Shown here: positions 32,831 to 43,581 of the stretch, piece after piece | Layout of the letters: every line of letters begins with the position of its first letter | Numbering within the stretch: the stretch's first letter is position 1 | Assembly: GCA_028386065.3 (NCBI GenBank) | Contig: JAKUCV010004751.1 | Span: 27,403-91,402, forward strand | Source of the DNA: Turnera subulata | Lineage: Eukaryota; Streptophyta; Magnoliopsida; Malpighiales; Passifloraceae | Reading direction: 5' to 3' | Length of the DNA: 64,000 nucleotides | Notes under the pieces: generated by a model | The model's input: the letters and a program-made list of their open reading frames with translations, nothing else | The model's database searches: none | Told to the model about the DNA's origin: nothing | Made by a program: the position numbers and the translations under genes

Positions 32831-33519
32831 TGCCCCGCATGTCACCCGTTCTTTCCATTTTCAGACCCCCAATCCCCCTAGTTCAGCCCTGATTTGATCC
32901 TACCGCGTAATTAACCCCCAATCAACCCAGAATCACTCCATTACTTGATTATCACTTCCCCTAAATCATTCCATAACAGATTAATTACACCTTAATGCCT
33001 GTTTCATACTAAATCATGCCAAAAACAACATTTCTACATAAATTATGATTTAAACTCTGTTTTTCCACGAAAATCAGAGCTAAAATTAGTTTGCAAGAAA
33101 TATGTCAATGGGCTAGGTAAACTCTGGAGAATCCATTTACTTGGACCCTTAAACCCATTCCTAATCTAGAAAATGAATCATCATATAATTGGATTAAAAA
33201 CAACCAAAAGAGCCTAATCAATGAAATGTACTTTAATTCTACTAAATTAAATTCTTATCATGCCTTGAGTTAAAATCAAATCATCTCATTAACCTCAAGT
33301 TAAGCATGTTTAGAATCTAATTTTTAGCAAAATATTCGTGGGCCAAATTTGGGTGTTCACAGATGCCCCTCGTTGATGAGTCTTTGGGAACCAAGGACGA
33401 AACAATGTAAGATAAGAACCACCAAATTTGAATGATGAATGTGTGGTGTGTGTCAAATTTTGGAGCATCCCATGCTCCTCTCTAGGAATCATCTCATCTT
33501 GAAGTTTTGAGGGACGGGC
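32831..33519. other. AT-rich part of the TAT/Ogre-like LTR and its 3' flank
   Basis: No coding sequence. The boundary TGGGTGTTCACA|GATGCCCCTC at about 33350-33372 is read as the LTR edge next to a polypurine-like tract on the minus strand. Confidence 0.4.
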
Positions 33520-34265
33520 CCCCGGATTCTGGGAATCATCTCATCCCAGGTCTCGGGAATTATCTCATCCCGAGGTGATAGAATCATCTCATCTATCAGG
33601 TGGTCGACAAGGAATACTCCTATCCTTGTCAGCTGGGTTTTAACTTGAGAATCATCTCATCCCGAGGTGATAGAATTAGGTTGTCAACAAGGAATACTCC
33701 CATCCTTGTTAGTTAGGTTTTGACTTGGGAATCATCTCATCCCAAGTCTCGGGAATCATCTCATCCCGAGGCGATAGAATCATCTCATCTATTAACAAGG
33801 AATACTCCCATCCTTGTCAGCTGGGTTTTGACTTGGGAATCATCTCATCCCATGGTGATAGAATCATCTCATCTATCAATAAGGAATAATCCCATCCTTG
33901 TCAGCTGGGTTTTGACTTGGGAATCATCTCATCCCAAGTCTCGGGAATCATCTCTTCCCAAGGCGATAGAATCATCTCATCTATTAACAAGGAATACTCC
34001 CATCCTTGTCAGTTGGGTTTTGACTTGGGAATCATCTCATCCCGAGGCGATAGAATCATCTCATCTTTCAACAAGGAATACTCCCATCTTTGTCAGCTGG
34101 GTTTTGACTTGGGAATCATCTCATCCCAAGTCTCAGGAATCATCTCATCCCATGGTGATAGAATCATCTCATCTATCAACAAGGAATACTCCCATCCTTG
34201 TCAGATGGATTTTGACTTGGGAATCATCTCATCCCAAGTCTCGGGAATCATCTCATCCCGAATGG
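33520..34265. repeat. Tandem array built on GAATCATCTCATC, units about 84 and 108 bp
   Basis: The core GAATCATCTCATCCC occurs more than twenty times. Larger units starting TTTTGACTTGGGAATC recur at about 33718, 33828, 33909, 34018, 34104 and 34209. Steps alternate roughly 110, 81, 109, 86 and 105, so long units carry one extra 25-bp core block. All units share AACAAGGAATACTCCCATCC. Frames stay open on the plus strand only because the repeats lack stops. Ogre/TAT elements are known to carry such arrays upstream of the 3' LTR, matching this position on the minus strand. Confidence 0.9.
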
Positions 34266-35007
34266 CTTCGCCATCTGTTTTTCATAAAAAATGCCGTCTC
34301 ATGGCCTGGTTATCCCATCTCTAGGCATCTCATGCCCCTACCGTCGTCTAAGATGTCGCTTCGCGACTGTGTTGTCTATGTCTCGGGCTCTCATCGGAAA
34401 GGTTCCACTTCGTGGCTCGGTCGTCGGGAATCATCTTATCCCGAGGTTTGATTTTGCGTGTATCGGGTACACGGCTTTGGCTTTTCGTTCCCTCAGGTTT
34501 TTTTTCCTCACCTCTCAATTTTGCGTGTACCGGGTACACGGCTTTGGGTTCACTCCTCTCTGGGTATTCTCTCATTTTCGGGTTAGGGTGGGACGTGTTT
34601 CTGAAATTACCCTAGTGTTTCTGGTCACCTCGCAGTCTCACGGTATTAAGAAGGATGTTTTCTAATGGTCGGGTTGTCTGGGTCTCACGCCCTTGCTTAC
34701 TGGACCCAATGTTGTGCCCTTTGAGACATACAAATCAAAAGTGGGGTGTGATGCTCCTAGTATCACGTCATGGTCTTAGAGTTGAGGTTCTAGTGAGCCC
34801 TTAGTACCAGCTTTTCAAAGCCAATAGGAACCGTACTCTTTGATTCAAGATTTTTAGGGAATCGGGATATATAAAAAATGATTAATTCAAACAATGTATC
34901 TCATTATTTGGGACTCAAAAAAATATGCATACAGGGTTTTATCTCAGTAGAAAGGCTGCCCCGGGGCGCTGGCCCGCAAAAATCGAGGTGGGACCCTAAA
35001 ACAGAGG
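34266..35007. repeat. Region with duplicated GTGTACCGGGTACAC palindrome
   Basis: A phrase TTTGCGTGTA(T/C)CGGGTACACGGCTTTGG occurs at about 34452 and 34530, carrying the near-palindrome GTGTACCGGGTACAC. The rest is unique sequence with no recognisable gene. It joins the array to the palindrome block before the PMD gene. Confidence 0.7.
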
Positions 35008-35128
35008 TGGCGGTCATGCGAGGAGGCCCGCCAGCGCCTGGCGGTCATGTGAGGATGACCGCCAGGGCTTGGCGGTCATGTGAGGATGACCGCCAGGGCT
35101 TGGCGGTCTTCTCATGATGTCCGCCGGC
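35008..35128. repeat. GGCGGTC/GACCGCC palindrome array before the PMD gene
   Basis: Two copies of a 33-bp unit (GGCGGTCATGTGAGGATGACCGCCAGGGCTT, given here in part) plus flanking half units. Each unit is a hairpin of GGCGGTCAT with ATGACCGCC. The same words occur in the LTR at 32731-32830. The block ends about 10 bp before a TATA-like sequence. Confidence 0.9.
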
Positions 35129-35138
35129 CTTATTTCGA

Positions 35139-35147
35139 GTTTAAAAG
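35139..35147 (+). promoter_or_regulatory. TATA-like sequence of the PMD gene
   Basis: GTTTAAAAG is followed by a pyrimidine-rich leader (CCCTTTCTCTTCTCTCTCTCCCC) as at many plant transcription starts, 131 bases before the PMD start codon. Its position next to the palindrome array suggests an LTR-derived promoter. Confidence 0.45.
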
Positions 35148-35277
35148 CCCTTTCTCTTCTCTCTCTCCCCTCATTCTCCACTCATACACTCTCAAACCCG
35201 AACCCTCTCAATTTCTTCTCCCTCCCCTATTCTCAAAACATTTTTAAACACTTCCCAACTCTTCCTAGTTCCCATCT

Positions 35278-37480
35278 ATGGCATCATCACCATCAAATTT
35301 TCCAAAATCGCAGGAGGAAACCATGAGGAACTACCGCCCAAAATCCAATCCAGAGGAGAATTGGAGTTTGTTGTTGAAATCTTCAAGTAGGCACATCTCC
35401 ACCCAACTTCATAAAGTTCAAGTAAGTGACTTTCGAACCAAAAACTCCTTGGATTTAAACTTTCATTGATTCTTTTGAGTTCATGCCCATATGCCCCTTG
35501 AATTTGAATTTGTGTGATGCATGTCATGTTTGGATACTTTCAGAATGCTCCTTGGATGTCTATAATGCCTTCCTATATGCCTATTTCGTGGATTAAACAC
35601 AAGAAATCACGAATTGTGGTTTTGCCCAAATTGGGGGTTTTAGGGTTCTTGGCAATATTTTGGGGACTTTGGGTGTTTCTGGTGTTGTTTTGACATTGCG
35701 AGTGCATAGGATTGTTGTTGGGAGACTAGGCATTAATGGGTTTGTCCTGATTGTGGCCAATTTTAGACTTCCCCGGGGCAAACTTTCGTGACTTTCTTGT
35801 GTTTTGACCTGTAAATGAGACCATGCCATTTTGTATGATGTTAATGTGTAATCCCACCCTTTTGATGCATGTCTTGATGCATGTGGTCTTTGTTTGATCT
35901 TGATGGGTCTGAATTGGTGTGATCATTGGCTCCTTTTGGCATATCCATACAGGATTCGAAGGATAGGCAGCGGAACCATGCCGGACCTAATTCTCGTCAA
36001 CCCATCCTCAATCACGTAAAAAAGGACAAACCCGTCCAAGAGATCTTCGAGAGAGTCGGATTGTGGGACTTCTTTTGCACCTTCCGGGGAGATAAAGTTG
36101 ATTTGCAAATGGTATCGGCCCTAGGCGAGAGGTGGTGGGATACTACCAACACCTTCCACTTTGTATGCGGGGAGATGACAATTACCCCTTCAGATTTTTC
36201 CCACATCACCGGACTATTGTTTCAGAGCGGGCCAGTCATCTTTGATCAGCAACTGGGCCATGACCGTTTCCAGGAGCTAGTGGGGCTTGCCCTTCAATGG
36301 ACTCGTATGTGCGAGGTGTTGCCCAAGTGGTTGCAGGATGCCTTTTTGGATCCTCAGTATTCTGGGACAGCTGAGCTGAGGGCCCAGGGCCTATTCTTAG
36401 TGAGCTTGAATAGAACTCTCTTTGCTTTGGGTAGTGATCGAGTTTGGTATGACTTGTTGGCATCACTAGTTCATCTGGACAGACCGCGGGTTGACTGGGC
36501 TTCAGCAGGATTTGCTAATGCCTATCTAGAGATGACTAACTTTTCTCGAGTTGCCGCCAAGCACTTCTATAGTTCGGCTTGGATTTGGGAGGTACGCCTT
36601 TTTACCCTTGTCCTGTTTCACCATATCTGTTTGCTTCTTCATCTCCCTACTTACTTGAGTGACCTTGGTAGGTGTGGGGTCAAGAGTATCTTGGACTATC
36701 TGCTCCGAAGTTGCCAGCTGGTGAGAAATCATGGCCAGTTTCTCTCCGTTGGGGCTCCCCGAGTAGCGGGGCTAGGAGTAACGCCCATGACCGAGTACAT
36801 GCCCGTCACTACATAGACCAGGTTGCCATGTCGGGCAAGGTATCTTTTCTTTTCGTCACCCTTGTCAATTCCTCCTTGGAATCCTTCGGTTCTCTTCTTA
36901 TAGAATATTTGATTGACAGATCTAGTTTACTCCCTTTGCGGCTTATCAGAATAAATTAGTGGGGGATAATGCCTGGGTTTTCGAGATGGACCAGCACCGG
37001 TTTTTGATTGGATACCCTGACATGCAAGTATAGTATCTCGGGGATCATGTCTGTGCACAAGTCGTGGGGGAGCCCCGGATACCGTCCGACCCTCCGATCT
37101 CCATGCAGGACATTAACGAGCGGGGTGAAGCTACTGACGGTGACTGCCTGGATTGTTATGTTAGTGAATTGACCAGTCAAGACGACTATTCCTTCTTCAT
37201 AAGTGACTTCTTGATGTCTCCTTTGACTACCCCAGAGGCAGGTGGATCGGTGGCTAGTACTGGTCCCTCTCGGCAGAGTTCTGCCTCGTGGAGGAGGAGG
37301 GACACCGGAGCATCTTCTTCTACGTCTGGTCCTGTCCTTCCAGCCTGTGATGCGGATTTTGAGTCTTTTGACGATTCATATAGGCATTGTTGGGTACTTT
37401 TTTCTGAGCACCTAACCCCCGACTTTCCATCATTCCAGGCTGATATTACCAAATATCTTCTTTCTTCTCCTCCTTTCTAG
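35278..37480 (+). pseudogene. Plant mobile domain (PMD, MAIN/MAIL-like) gene with one internal stop
   Basis: Four exons keep one frame: 35278-35421, 35953-36591, 36672-36839 and 36950-37480, all GT-AG and phase 0. Exon 2 opens the PMD fold (VGLWDFFCTFRGDKVDLQMV, LGERWWDTTNTFHF, then GEMTITPSDFSHITGLL). Exon 3 gives VWGQEYLGLSAPKL and HDRVHARHYIDQV. Exon 4 has WVFEMDQHRFLIGYPDMQV and then TAG at 37031-37033, where the family usually has an aromatic residue before YLGDHV. After that stop the frame stays open for 149 more codons to TAA-free TAG at 37478-37480. Without the stop the protein would be about 493 residues; with it, 344. PMD proteins act in the nucleus in silencing and meristem upkeep, or travel inside transposons. 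It may be a recently dead or transposon-carried copy. Confidence 0.75.
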
Positions 37481-37489
37481 CTTGATTGA

Positions 37490-39261
37490 TGATAACATCT
37501 AAATGTTAGTATTTTTATGATGGTTTTGAATGGCTTTTACTATGTATTCTTGATCAATTATGTGTATAATCTTTATACTATTGTGTTTTTTCATGTATTG
37601 TGTCAATTAGTACTTCAATATTGCTGATTAAGTGTTTTTATAGGTGAAAATCAATTTTATTTGAAGAATGAAAGCTTTTTAGCCAAGTTTGGAAACCAGG
37701 CCCAATTCAGGAAACTTTCTGCAGTGAGCACAACCGATTATTTTAAAGATTTAGGGAGTTCTAGGCATCAAAATTAAGTGAGACTAGTTGGAGCCAAAAC
37801 TAGACCTCCAGAGTGTTCTATGGGTTAAATTTCATAATTTTTAGACATGTCAACTGGGAGGAGCACTCAGTCGATTCTGACCCAGACAAATATGGAATTT
37901 TGCACCGACCTAGGCCCATTCTTTTGACGATATCTCGAGCTAAAGAAGTCCAATTGAGGAGTTCGTTTTATGAAAAGAAATATGAAAGAATTATCTATAA
38001 CTTTGTAGAAGAGCCCAGCACCCATTTCGGACGTCTTCTAGTCGATAAGTGCCGTGCAAGTTTTGGATCAGAAAACAGGCAAAAGTCCAACTTGGAGTGC
38101 AAGTCAAGGAATTCAATTACCATTCAAAGAAGGAGACCCTTAGACGACCTCCAGCACTAAAACCACTATAAATAGACCCATATGGGAGTCATATTGAGGA
38201 GGCCGAGTTCAGAGGGCGAAGCTCTGCCAAATTGTTTAGGGTTTAGGTCACGCACGCTAATAGGATTAGAGTTTCTTCTCTTTCTCTCTATTAGGTGGTG
38301 CCGAATTCTCTAGCAAGGCTCAAGGATTATTCCCCTCCACTTTCTAGCAAGATATTGAAGATCTAAGGACACAGAATCATCAGTTTCAGAAGCACAAATT
38401 CGAGATCAAGGAGCTACAGAAGTCGACACCAATCTTTCTGCAGAAATCGACTACACCTTCTCCTTTATTCGGTTTTTCTGTTATTTGATTCCATGATGAA
38501 TTCTTGTGTTGATTTTGTTTTTATTATTTTTATGAGGCTAATCTCTTAATCTAGGATTAGAGATGTAGCCAATTACTCTTATGATTTTATAATATTATTC
38601 AGATATTGTTCTTGGAATCTGTTGTGTTTGTTTGATCTATGTGTGCTGAATTGTTTGTTGCTTGGTTGATTACCAAGTTTACATTAATTTAGATCTGAAT
38701 CTTTGTTGATGGCAACATGCGAGAGCTGAGTTTTTGATTAGGTTTTAGTTCTGAACATCATAGATTGATTAGAAGACTAGAGATGCGAAGGCTGATAGTT
38801 ATTCTTAAGGTTGATAATTTGTCTATTCTTAATGAATTTAGTTACAAACTGTGCTAGTGAGAACTAGGTAGTTATGGACTGAATAATTGATTCAACATGC
38901 GTGAGCTGAGAGTTAATAATTTTAGACAATTAGCCTACAATAATCAATAGACATCTAAGATCATAACCGGATATATTATTTGCATAAGTAGTGATTGCGT
39001 GAACCCCGAACTCCTAGGTTGTTTTTATTATTGCTTTACTCGACATCTATTACCCTTTTCCGATTTTATTTTTTATTTTTATTACTTTGTTAATTTTGAT
39101 TTTAGCTACCAACTCTCATCAATAATTGATCTTCTTAAATAATCACAAGTTGTTATTGACGTAGTACTTAAACTATTCTCTGTGGGATCGACCTTGATTG
39201 CTATAACAGACACTGTGCGCTTGTTAATCATAGTGTTTAGTGTGGGTTAAGCACACTATCA
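37490..39261 (+). repeat. 5' LTR of the Athila element
   Basis: 1772 bp, TGATAACATC to CACTATCA. A TATA box CTATAAATAG lies at 38165-38174 and a likely transcription start about 30 bases on. A GGATTAG/GTAGCC-rich U5 follows. The first 247 bp differ from the 3' LTR at about a dozen positions by eye. Confidence 0.9.
38165..38174 (+). promoter_or_regulatory. TATA box in the Athila 5' LTR
   Basis: CTATAAATAG in mid-LTR, preceded by GACGACCTCCAGC; the expected start of the element's RNA is near 38200. Confidence 0.65.
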
Positions 39262-39265
39262 AGTA

Positions 39266-39280
39266 TTTTGGCGCCGTTGC
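39266..39280 (+). promoter_or_regulatory. Primer-binding site (tRNA-Asp type)
   Basis: TTTTGGCGCCGTTGC starts four bases after the 5' LTR. TGGCGCCGTTGC is the site described for Athila elements. Confidence 0.8.
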
Positions 39281-39502
39281 AACGGTGTTAATATTATTGA
39301 GATAACAACTAGATTACTTTAGGTTTTATTTTTCTGCATTTTCTTTTTCTTTTAAATTCAATTTTCTTTTTTTCTTTCTTTTCTACAGGTGTTGCCGATT
39401 TTAAGACCAAAGCTTGACGTGGTGACAACATTGTTGAGATTGATCTAGGAGGCCACCGACTAAGAGAGGAAAAGAAGGACGAATTTTGCAGAAACATCAA
39501 GC

Positions 39503-40921
39503 ATGGCAGAAGGGCAGAGGAAGACGTTGCGTGACTACGCAATGCCGAGCTTGGATGCCGCGCAATCAAGTGTTGCAAAACCGGAGATCGCAACCAACAA
39601 CTTCGAACTCAAGCCAGCACTTGTTAAGATGGTGCAACATGATCAATTTGGAGGCTTAGACAATGAAGATCCGAATCAACATCTACAAAGCTTCTTGGAG
39701 ATATGCGATTTAATCAAGATTGATGGAGCAACTAAAGATGCTACTCGCCTTCATTTATTTCCGTTCTCCTTACGCGACAAGGCAAAAAAATGGCTCCAAT
39801 TGAGTGCACATGCAACCTACAAGACATGGGACGAATTATCAAAGGCATTCCTAAGCAAGTATTATCCACCTGATAAAGCAGCACGAATTCGAAGCATGAT
39901 TACATCTTTTGCCCAAGATGGTGGAGAAAGCTTTTGTGAGGCATGGGAGTGTTACAAGGAACTTTTACAAGGATGCCCACAACATGGTTTAGCCGACTGG
40001 TTAGTAGTCCAATCATTCTTTAATGGTTTAACTGAATCTTTGCATATGAGTTTGAATGCAGCCTCCGGAGGAGCGTTTATGTCACAATCACCAGAAGAGG
40101 CATACCAAAGGATTGAAACTATGGCAAGCTACAATTTCCAAGGTTCTTCACGACCAAATCGAAAGGAAGTAGCTGGAGTTTGGGACACAAATACTACCAT
40201 GCTACATGCCAAGTTTGATGCTCTTACTAAGCAATTAGCAGCAATAATGCCATCTCTGACTTGTGACAATTATGGAGGAAGAGGACATCTGAGTGCAAGT
40301 TGCCCTACTAGTGATACACTTCCGATTGAGCAACTGAACCTCATGAGCCAACGGCAGCAAGCGAAGCCTTATTCCAACACATACAATCCGGAGTGGACGA
40401 GTCATCCAATATGGGAGGGGCGAAATTACATTCAGCAAGGGAATCTTCAAGGATTAGCACCACGAAAGTTGACCACTCACGCTCCACAATAACCTGATCT
40501 TCATGTGATGATGCAATCTTTGATGGAATCCCAGCGTCAACAAATGGAGAGTCAACGTCAATTGATGGAAACTCTACACGCACAAATGAAGATGATGCAA
40601 GGATTCACAAACGAGTTGATGGAACTGAAGACTCACTCGAAGATACTTGAGACGCAAATCGTGCAGCAAGCTGAGGCGACCAAGACTGTCCCAGGAAACT
40701 TACCGAGGAAGCCTATAGTTAATCCAAGCGAACATGTGAAAGCTGTGATGCTTAGAAGCGACAAGCAATTGGAGGATGTCCACCAACCCAAAGAGGATGC
40801 CGAAACCACCTCTCAGCAAGAAGAAGAGGAGGAACCTAAAGCAGAAGTGCAATCAACCGACAAGGAAGCAAAGGAGAAGAAGCAAGAGCAAGAGGAGTGG
40901 ATTCCCAAGTGGAGCAACTGA
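39503..40921 (+). pseudogene. Athila gag with one internal stop
   Basis: The frame opens MAEGQRKTLRDYAMPS. Hallmarks of Athila gag follow: NNFELKPALVKMVQHDQFGG, LFPFSLRDKAKKWL, SKAFLSKYYPPDKAARIR and CPQHGLADWLVVQSFFNGL. A degraded zinc-knuckle-like CDNYGGRGHLSASC lies at residues 254-267. TAA at 40490-40492 interrupts, and the same frame continues through a Gln-rich coiled coil (MESQRQQMESQRQL) to TGA at 40919-40921. Gag forms the particle and binds RNA; the stop would cut off the C-terminal quarter. Confidence 0.85.
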
Positions 40922-40924
40922 AGT

Positions 40925-42337
40925 AGATATGGCCTGAAGTCAAAGCTTATGAGCTACCAGTTTCATTCCCTCAACGACTTCAGCAAAGCAAACAAGACGA
41001 ACAATTCGGGAGATTTCTTAAACATTTGCAGAAATTACACATTCACGTTCCATTTACTGAAGCTATTTCTCAAATGCCTGCTTATGCTAAATTTCTTAAG
41101 GATATTCTTACCAGGGAAAAGAAGCTAGAAGATTATGAAACGGTGGCGCTTACGGAGAAATGCAGTGCAATCTTACAAAATAAGTTGCCCCGAAATTGAA
41201 GGATCCTGTAAGCTTTTCTGTCCCTTGCCACATTGGTTCTATGTGCATTGAAAGAGCATTATGTGATTTGGGAGCCAGTGTTAGTCTTATTCCCAAGCGG
41301 ATTGCGGAGATGCTGAATATTGGAGAATTGAAGCCGACGAATATCTCTCTTCAACTGGCCGACCGATCAGTCAAATGCCCAATAGGGATATTGGAGGACA
41401 TTCCAATCCAGGTTGGAAAATTTTTTGTGCCAGTGGATTTTGTGGTGCTCGACATGGAGATTGATATTGATGTCGATTATTCTTGGACGGCCATTCTTAG
41501 CTACTGCTGGAGCTCAAATTGATGTTCGTGATGGAAAGCTTACTCTCCAAATAGGGAATGACAAGGTCGAGTTTGATGTCTTCCGAGCAATAAGAGGACC
41601 TCTCGAGGGAGACAGTTGTTTTCAAGTGGATGCCATGGATAATGCTATCAAGGAAGTGAATAAAGATGCAGCAAATAATTGCTTTCGAGTTGATGAAATC
41701 ACTCGACCACCGGATGTAGCACCAAAGTTACTTTGTCCAATGAAAGAAAAAGGGGATGAGCACACAACTATTATCAAGAAGCAAGACTTCGTGGAAGGTG
41801 ACTTGGTGATGCATTTAAGTGCTAAATTTGACGTGTGGTCTGGACCCTTCAAGGTATCAAAAATCCTTCCTCATGGAGCTGTAGAAGTTTGGGACAAAGA
41901 GAAAGGAAATTTTAAGGTAAATGGTCGAAACTTGAAGTTGCATGAAGAAAGAATGCAGAAGCAAGCTGCGCCAATATCCTCTACCCCAACTAATCACGAC
42001 ACTTATTTGGAAAGGGGGTGTGGATATGGTGGCAATAACACAACAAGAAAGCTCTTTTCAAGTTTCAATAAAGCCTTTGATATCAGTGGAGAATTTAAAG
42101 AAACGAAAGTTTAAGCAAGGTGACAAGGAGGTCCTTTACGATTCCAAATGGAAGGGAAAGCTCAATTCCCCTTGGAGGGGACCATTCAAGGTGTCAAACC
42201 TACTTCCAAATGGAGATGTGGAGGTATACAATGAAAGAGATGGAACTTTCAAAGTGAATGGCCAAAGACTCAAGATTTTCTATGATGGCAATTTTCAAGG
42301 GAGGCGATTCACTGAGAAGCTCCATGATCCACCATAA
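40925..42337 (+). pseudogene. Athila pol remnant: protease joined to duplicated integrase C-terminus
   Basis: The first part (40930-41200, with KLHIHVPFTEAISQMPAYAKFLK) is the usual segment before protease and ends in a stop near 41200. Protease follows with ERALCDLGASVSLIPKR (active-site aspartate in LCDLGAS) and, after a frameshift near 41490, ILGRPFLATAGAQIDVRDG. Instead of RT, RNase H and the integrase core, the frame goes after about 70 residues to an integrase C-terminal segment (WSGPFKVSKILPHGAVEVWD, 41835-41900). A second, diverged copy follows (WRGPFKVSNLLPNGDVEVYN, 42172-42232), in another frame. The catalytic core of pol is deleted, so the element depends on relatives. Confidence 0.85.
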
Positions 42338-42899
42338 CCAACCTCCGAACCGGTCCAGCTAAGACGATAGCAAAGAAGCGCTGTGTGGGAGGCAACCCAA
42401 AATTTAAGGTAAATTAGTGTTTTGAGTCTTTTATTTTTATTAATTTTTGTTTTTGTTTTTGAGTCTATGCAGATTGCAAGAAAGAAGGAATTTTTCGTGA
42501 AGAGATCAACCACATTCAGGAAGGGACAAGTCGAATTCTTCATCAAATTGACCAGAGAAGCTTTTATTAAACTCAAACTTTTATTTTTTTGCGTAATTTG
42601 TGTGATGATTTGCTTGAGTGCTTTGTTGGATTTTATTTGTTTTTGATGCATTCATATATTTTAGCACTTACCCTTAGGTTCCGATGGCAAGTTCATAACA
42701 AACTAGGCTAAATTAGAGGAGACAATTTTCAGGATTAGTTTTTAGGATTTTCTTAATTTTTCTAGCACCCTAGGATTTTTCACTTTTTCATAATTCATTA
42801 AAAAGATAAAAATAAAAAAATAGAAAATCACAAAAAAAATCAGAAAAACATTTCAGAAAAACACAAAAAATCGAAAAACAAAAAAATTAGGATAGGATA
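42338..42899 (+). other. Athila noncoding region
   Basis: It contains GCTGTGTGGGAGGCAACCCA (about 42380-42400), a phrase common just after Athila pol, then AT-rich DNA with A-runs. No env-like frame is visible. Confidence 0.5.
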
Positions 42900-43200
42900 T
42901 ACCGGTTAGTGCACCGTGGCGCACAAGGAGGACAATTAGCGCGCCCACGGGCTAGGAAAGGCACACCAACCTGCGCATCAGCGCGCACCAAGGCGCAGGT
43001 CAGCGCGCACCAACCAACCCGAGGACGCACCTACTGGCGCCTCAAGGAGCACCGGAGAGCACCAAGGCGCACCAATTGACACACCTGCAAGCACGCCAAC
43101 CAGCGCACCGAGGCACACCCAGGCGCATCAAGGCACGCCAAAGGTGCGCCCATCTGCACCGAAGGCACGCCCGCAGCAGCACCGACCCGAGAGCATAAGG
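42900..43200. repeat. Degenerate GCGCACCAAGG repeats
   Basis: About twenty diverged copies of a 10-15 bp unit around GCGCACCAAGGCGCACC form a GC-rich island in the AT-rich noncoding part of the Athila element. No regular period. Confidence 0.8.
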
Positions 43201-43581
43201 AGGCCATGCGCACCGACTCGAATTTTATGGTCACCCCTTAGATGCGATTTTTTTAGTTAGTCCTAGACCCACCAAAAATATGTGTAGGTTAGTATTCCTT
43301 TAGTTTTTAGGATTAGGATTTAGTTCTTACTTTTTAGGTTAGGGATTTTCTAATCCTTGGAGACATAGGATTCCTAGTACACACCCACTTTGAATACTAG
43401 TTTGAGGAGGATTCTTAGTACCCATAGGATTAGAGTTCGGCACCAACACCACCAATTCCACCGCCCCTAGTGCTGACTTCACACCCTAGCACCCTTTAGG
43501 TTTTCCCTGATTTTTCTTTTAGTCTCCCACTCTTTTTAGCCTTAGTTTACTTTCTCTCTTATTTGGATTATCTTTTCTATT

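Larger units (their letters stand above)
31803..33361 (-). mobile_element. TAT/Ogre-like LTR and start of an internal region
   Basis: On the minus strand the LTR seems to start TGTGAACACC at 33361 and holds a TATA box CTATAAATAG (plus 32593-32602). It runs to about 31985, where AAAACCTGGGTGGCGACTCC resembles the tRNA-Arg primer site used by Ogre/TAT elements. The sequence then reads as a short leader. However, a purine-rich tract resembling the one that normally precedes a 3' LTR lies at 33362-33375. An LTR with both flanks suggests a tandem or recombined element. No gag or pol is present here. Confidence 0.5.

Noticed and set aside
33720..34451. 243-codon frame rich in WESSHP and NTPILVSWVLT repeats
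   Set aside because: It is a read-through of the tandem array; other frames of the array are open too, and no start context, intron or domain supports a protein.
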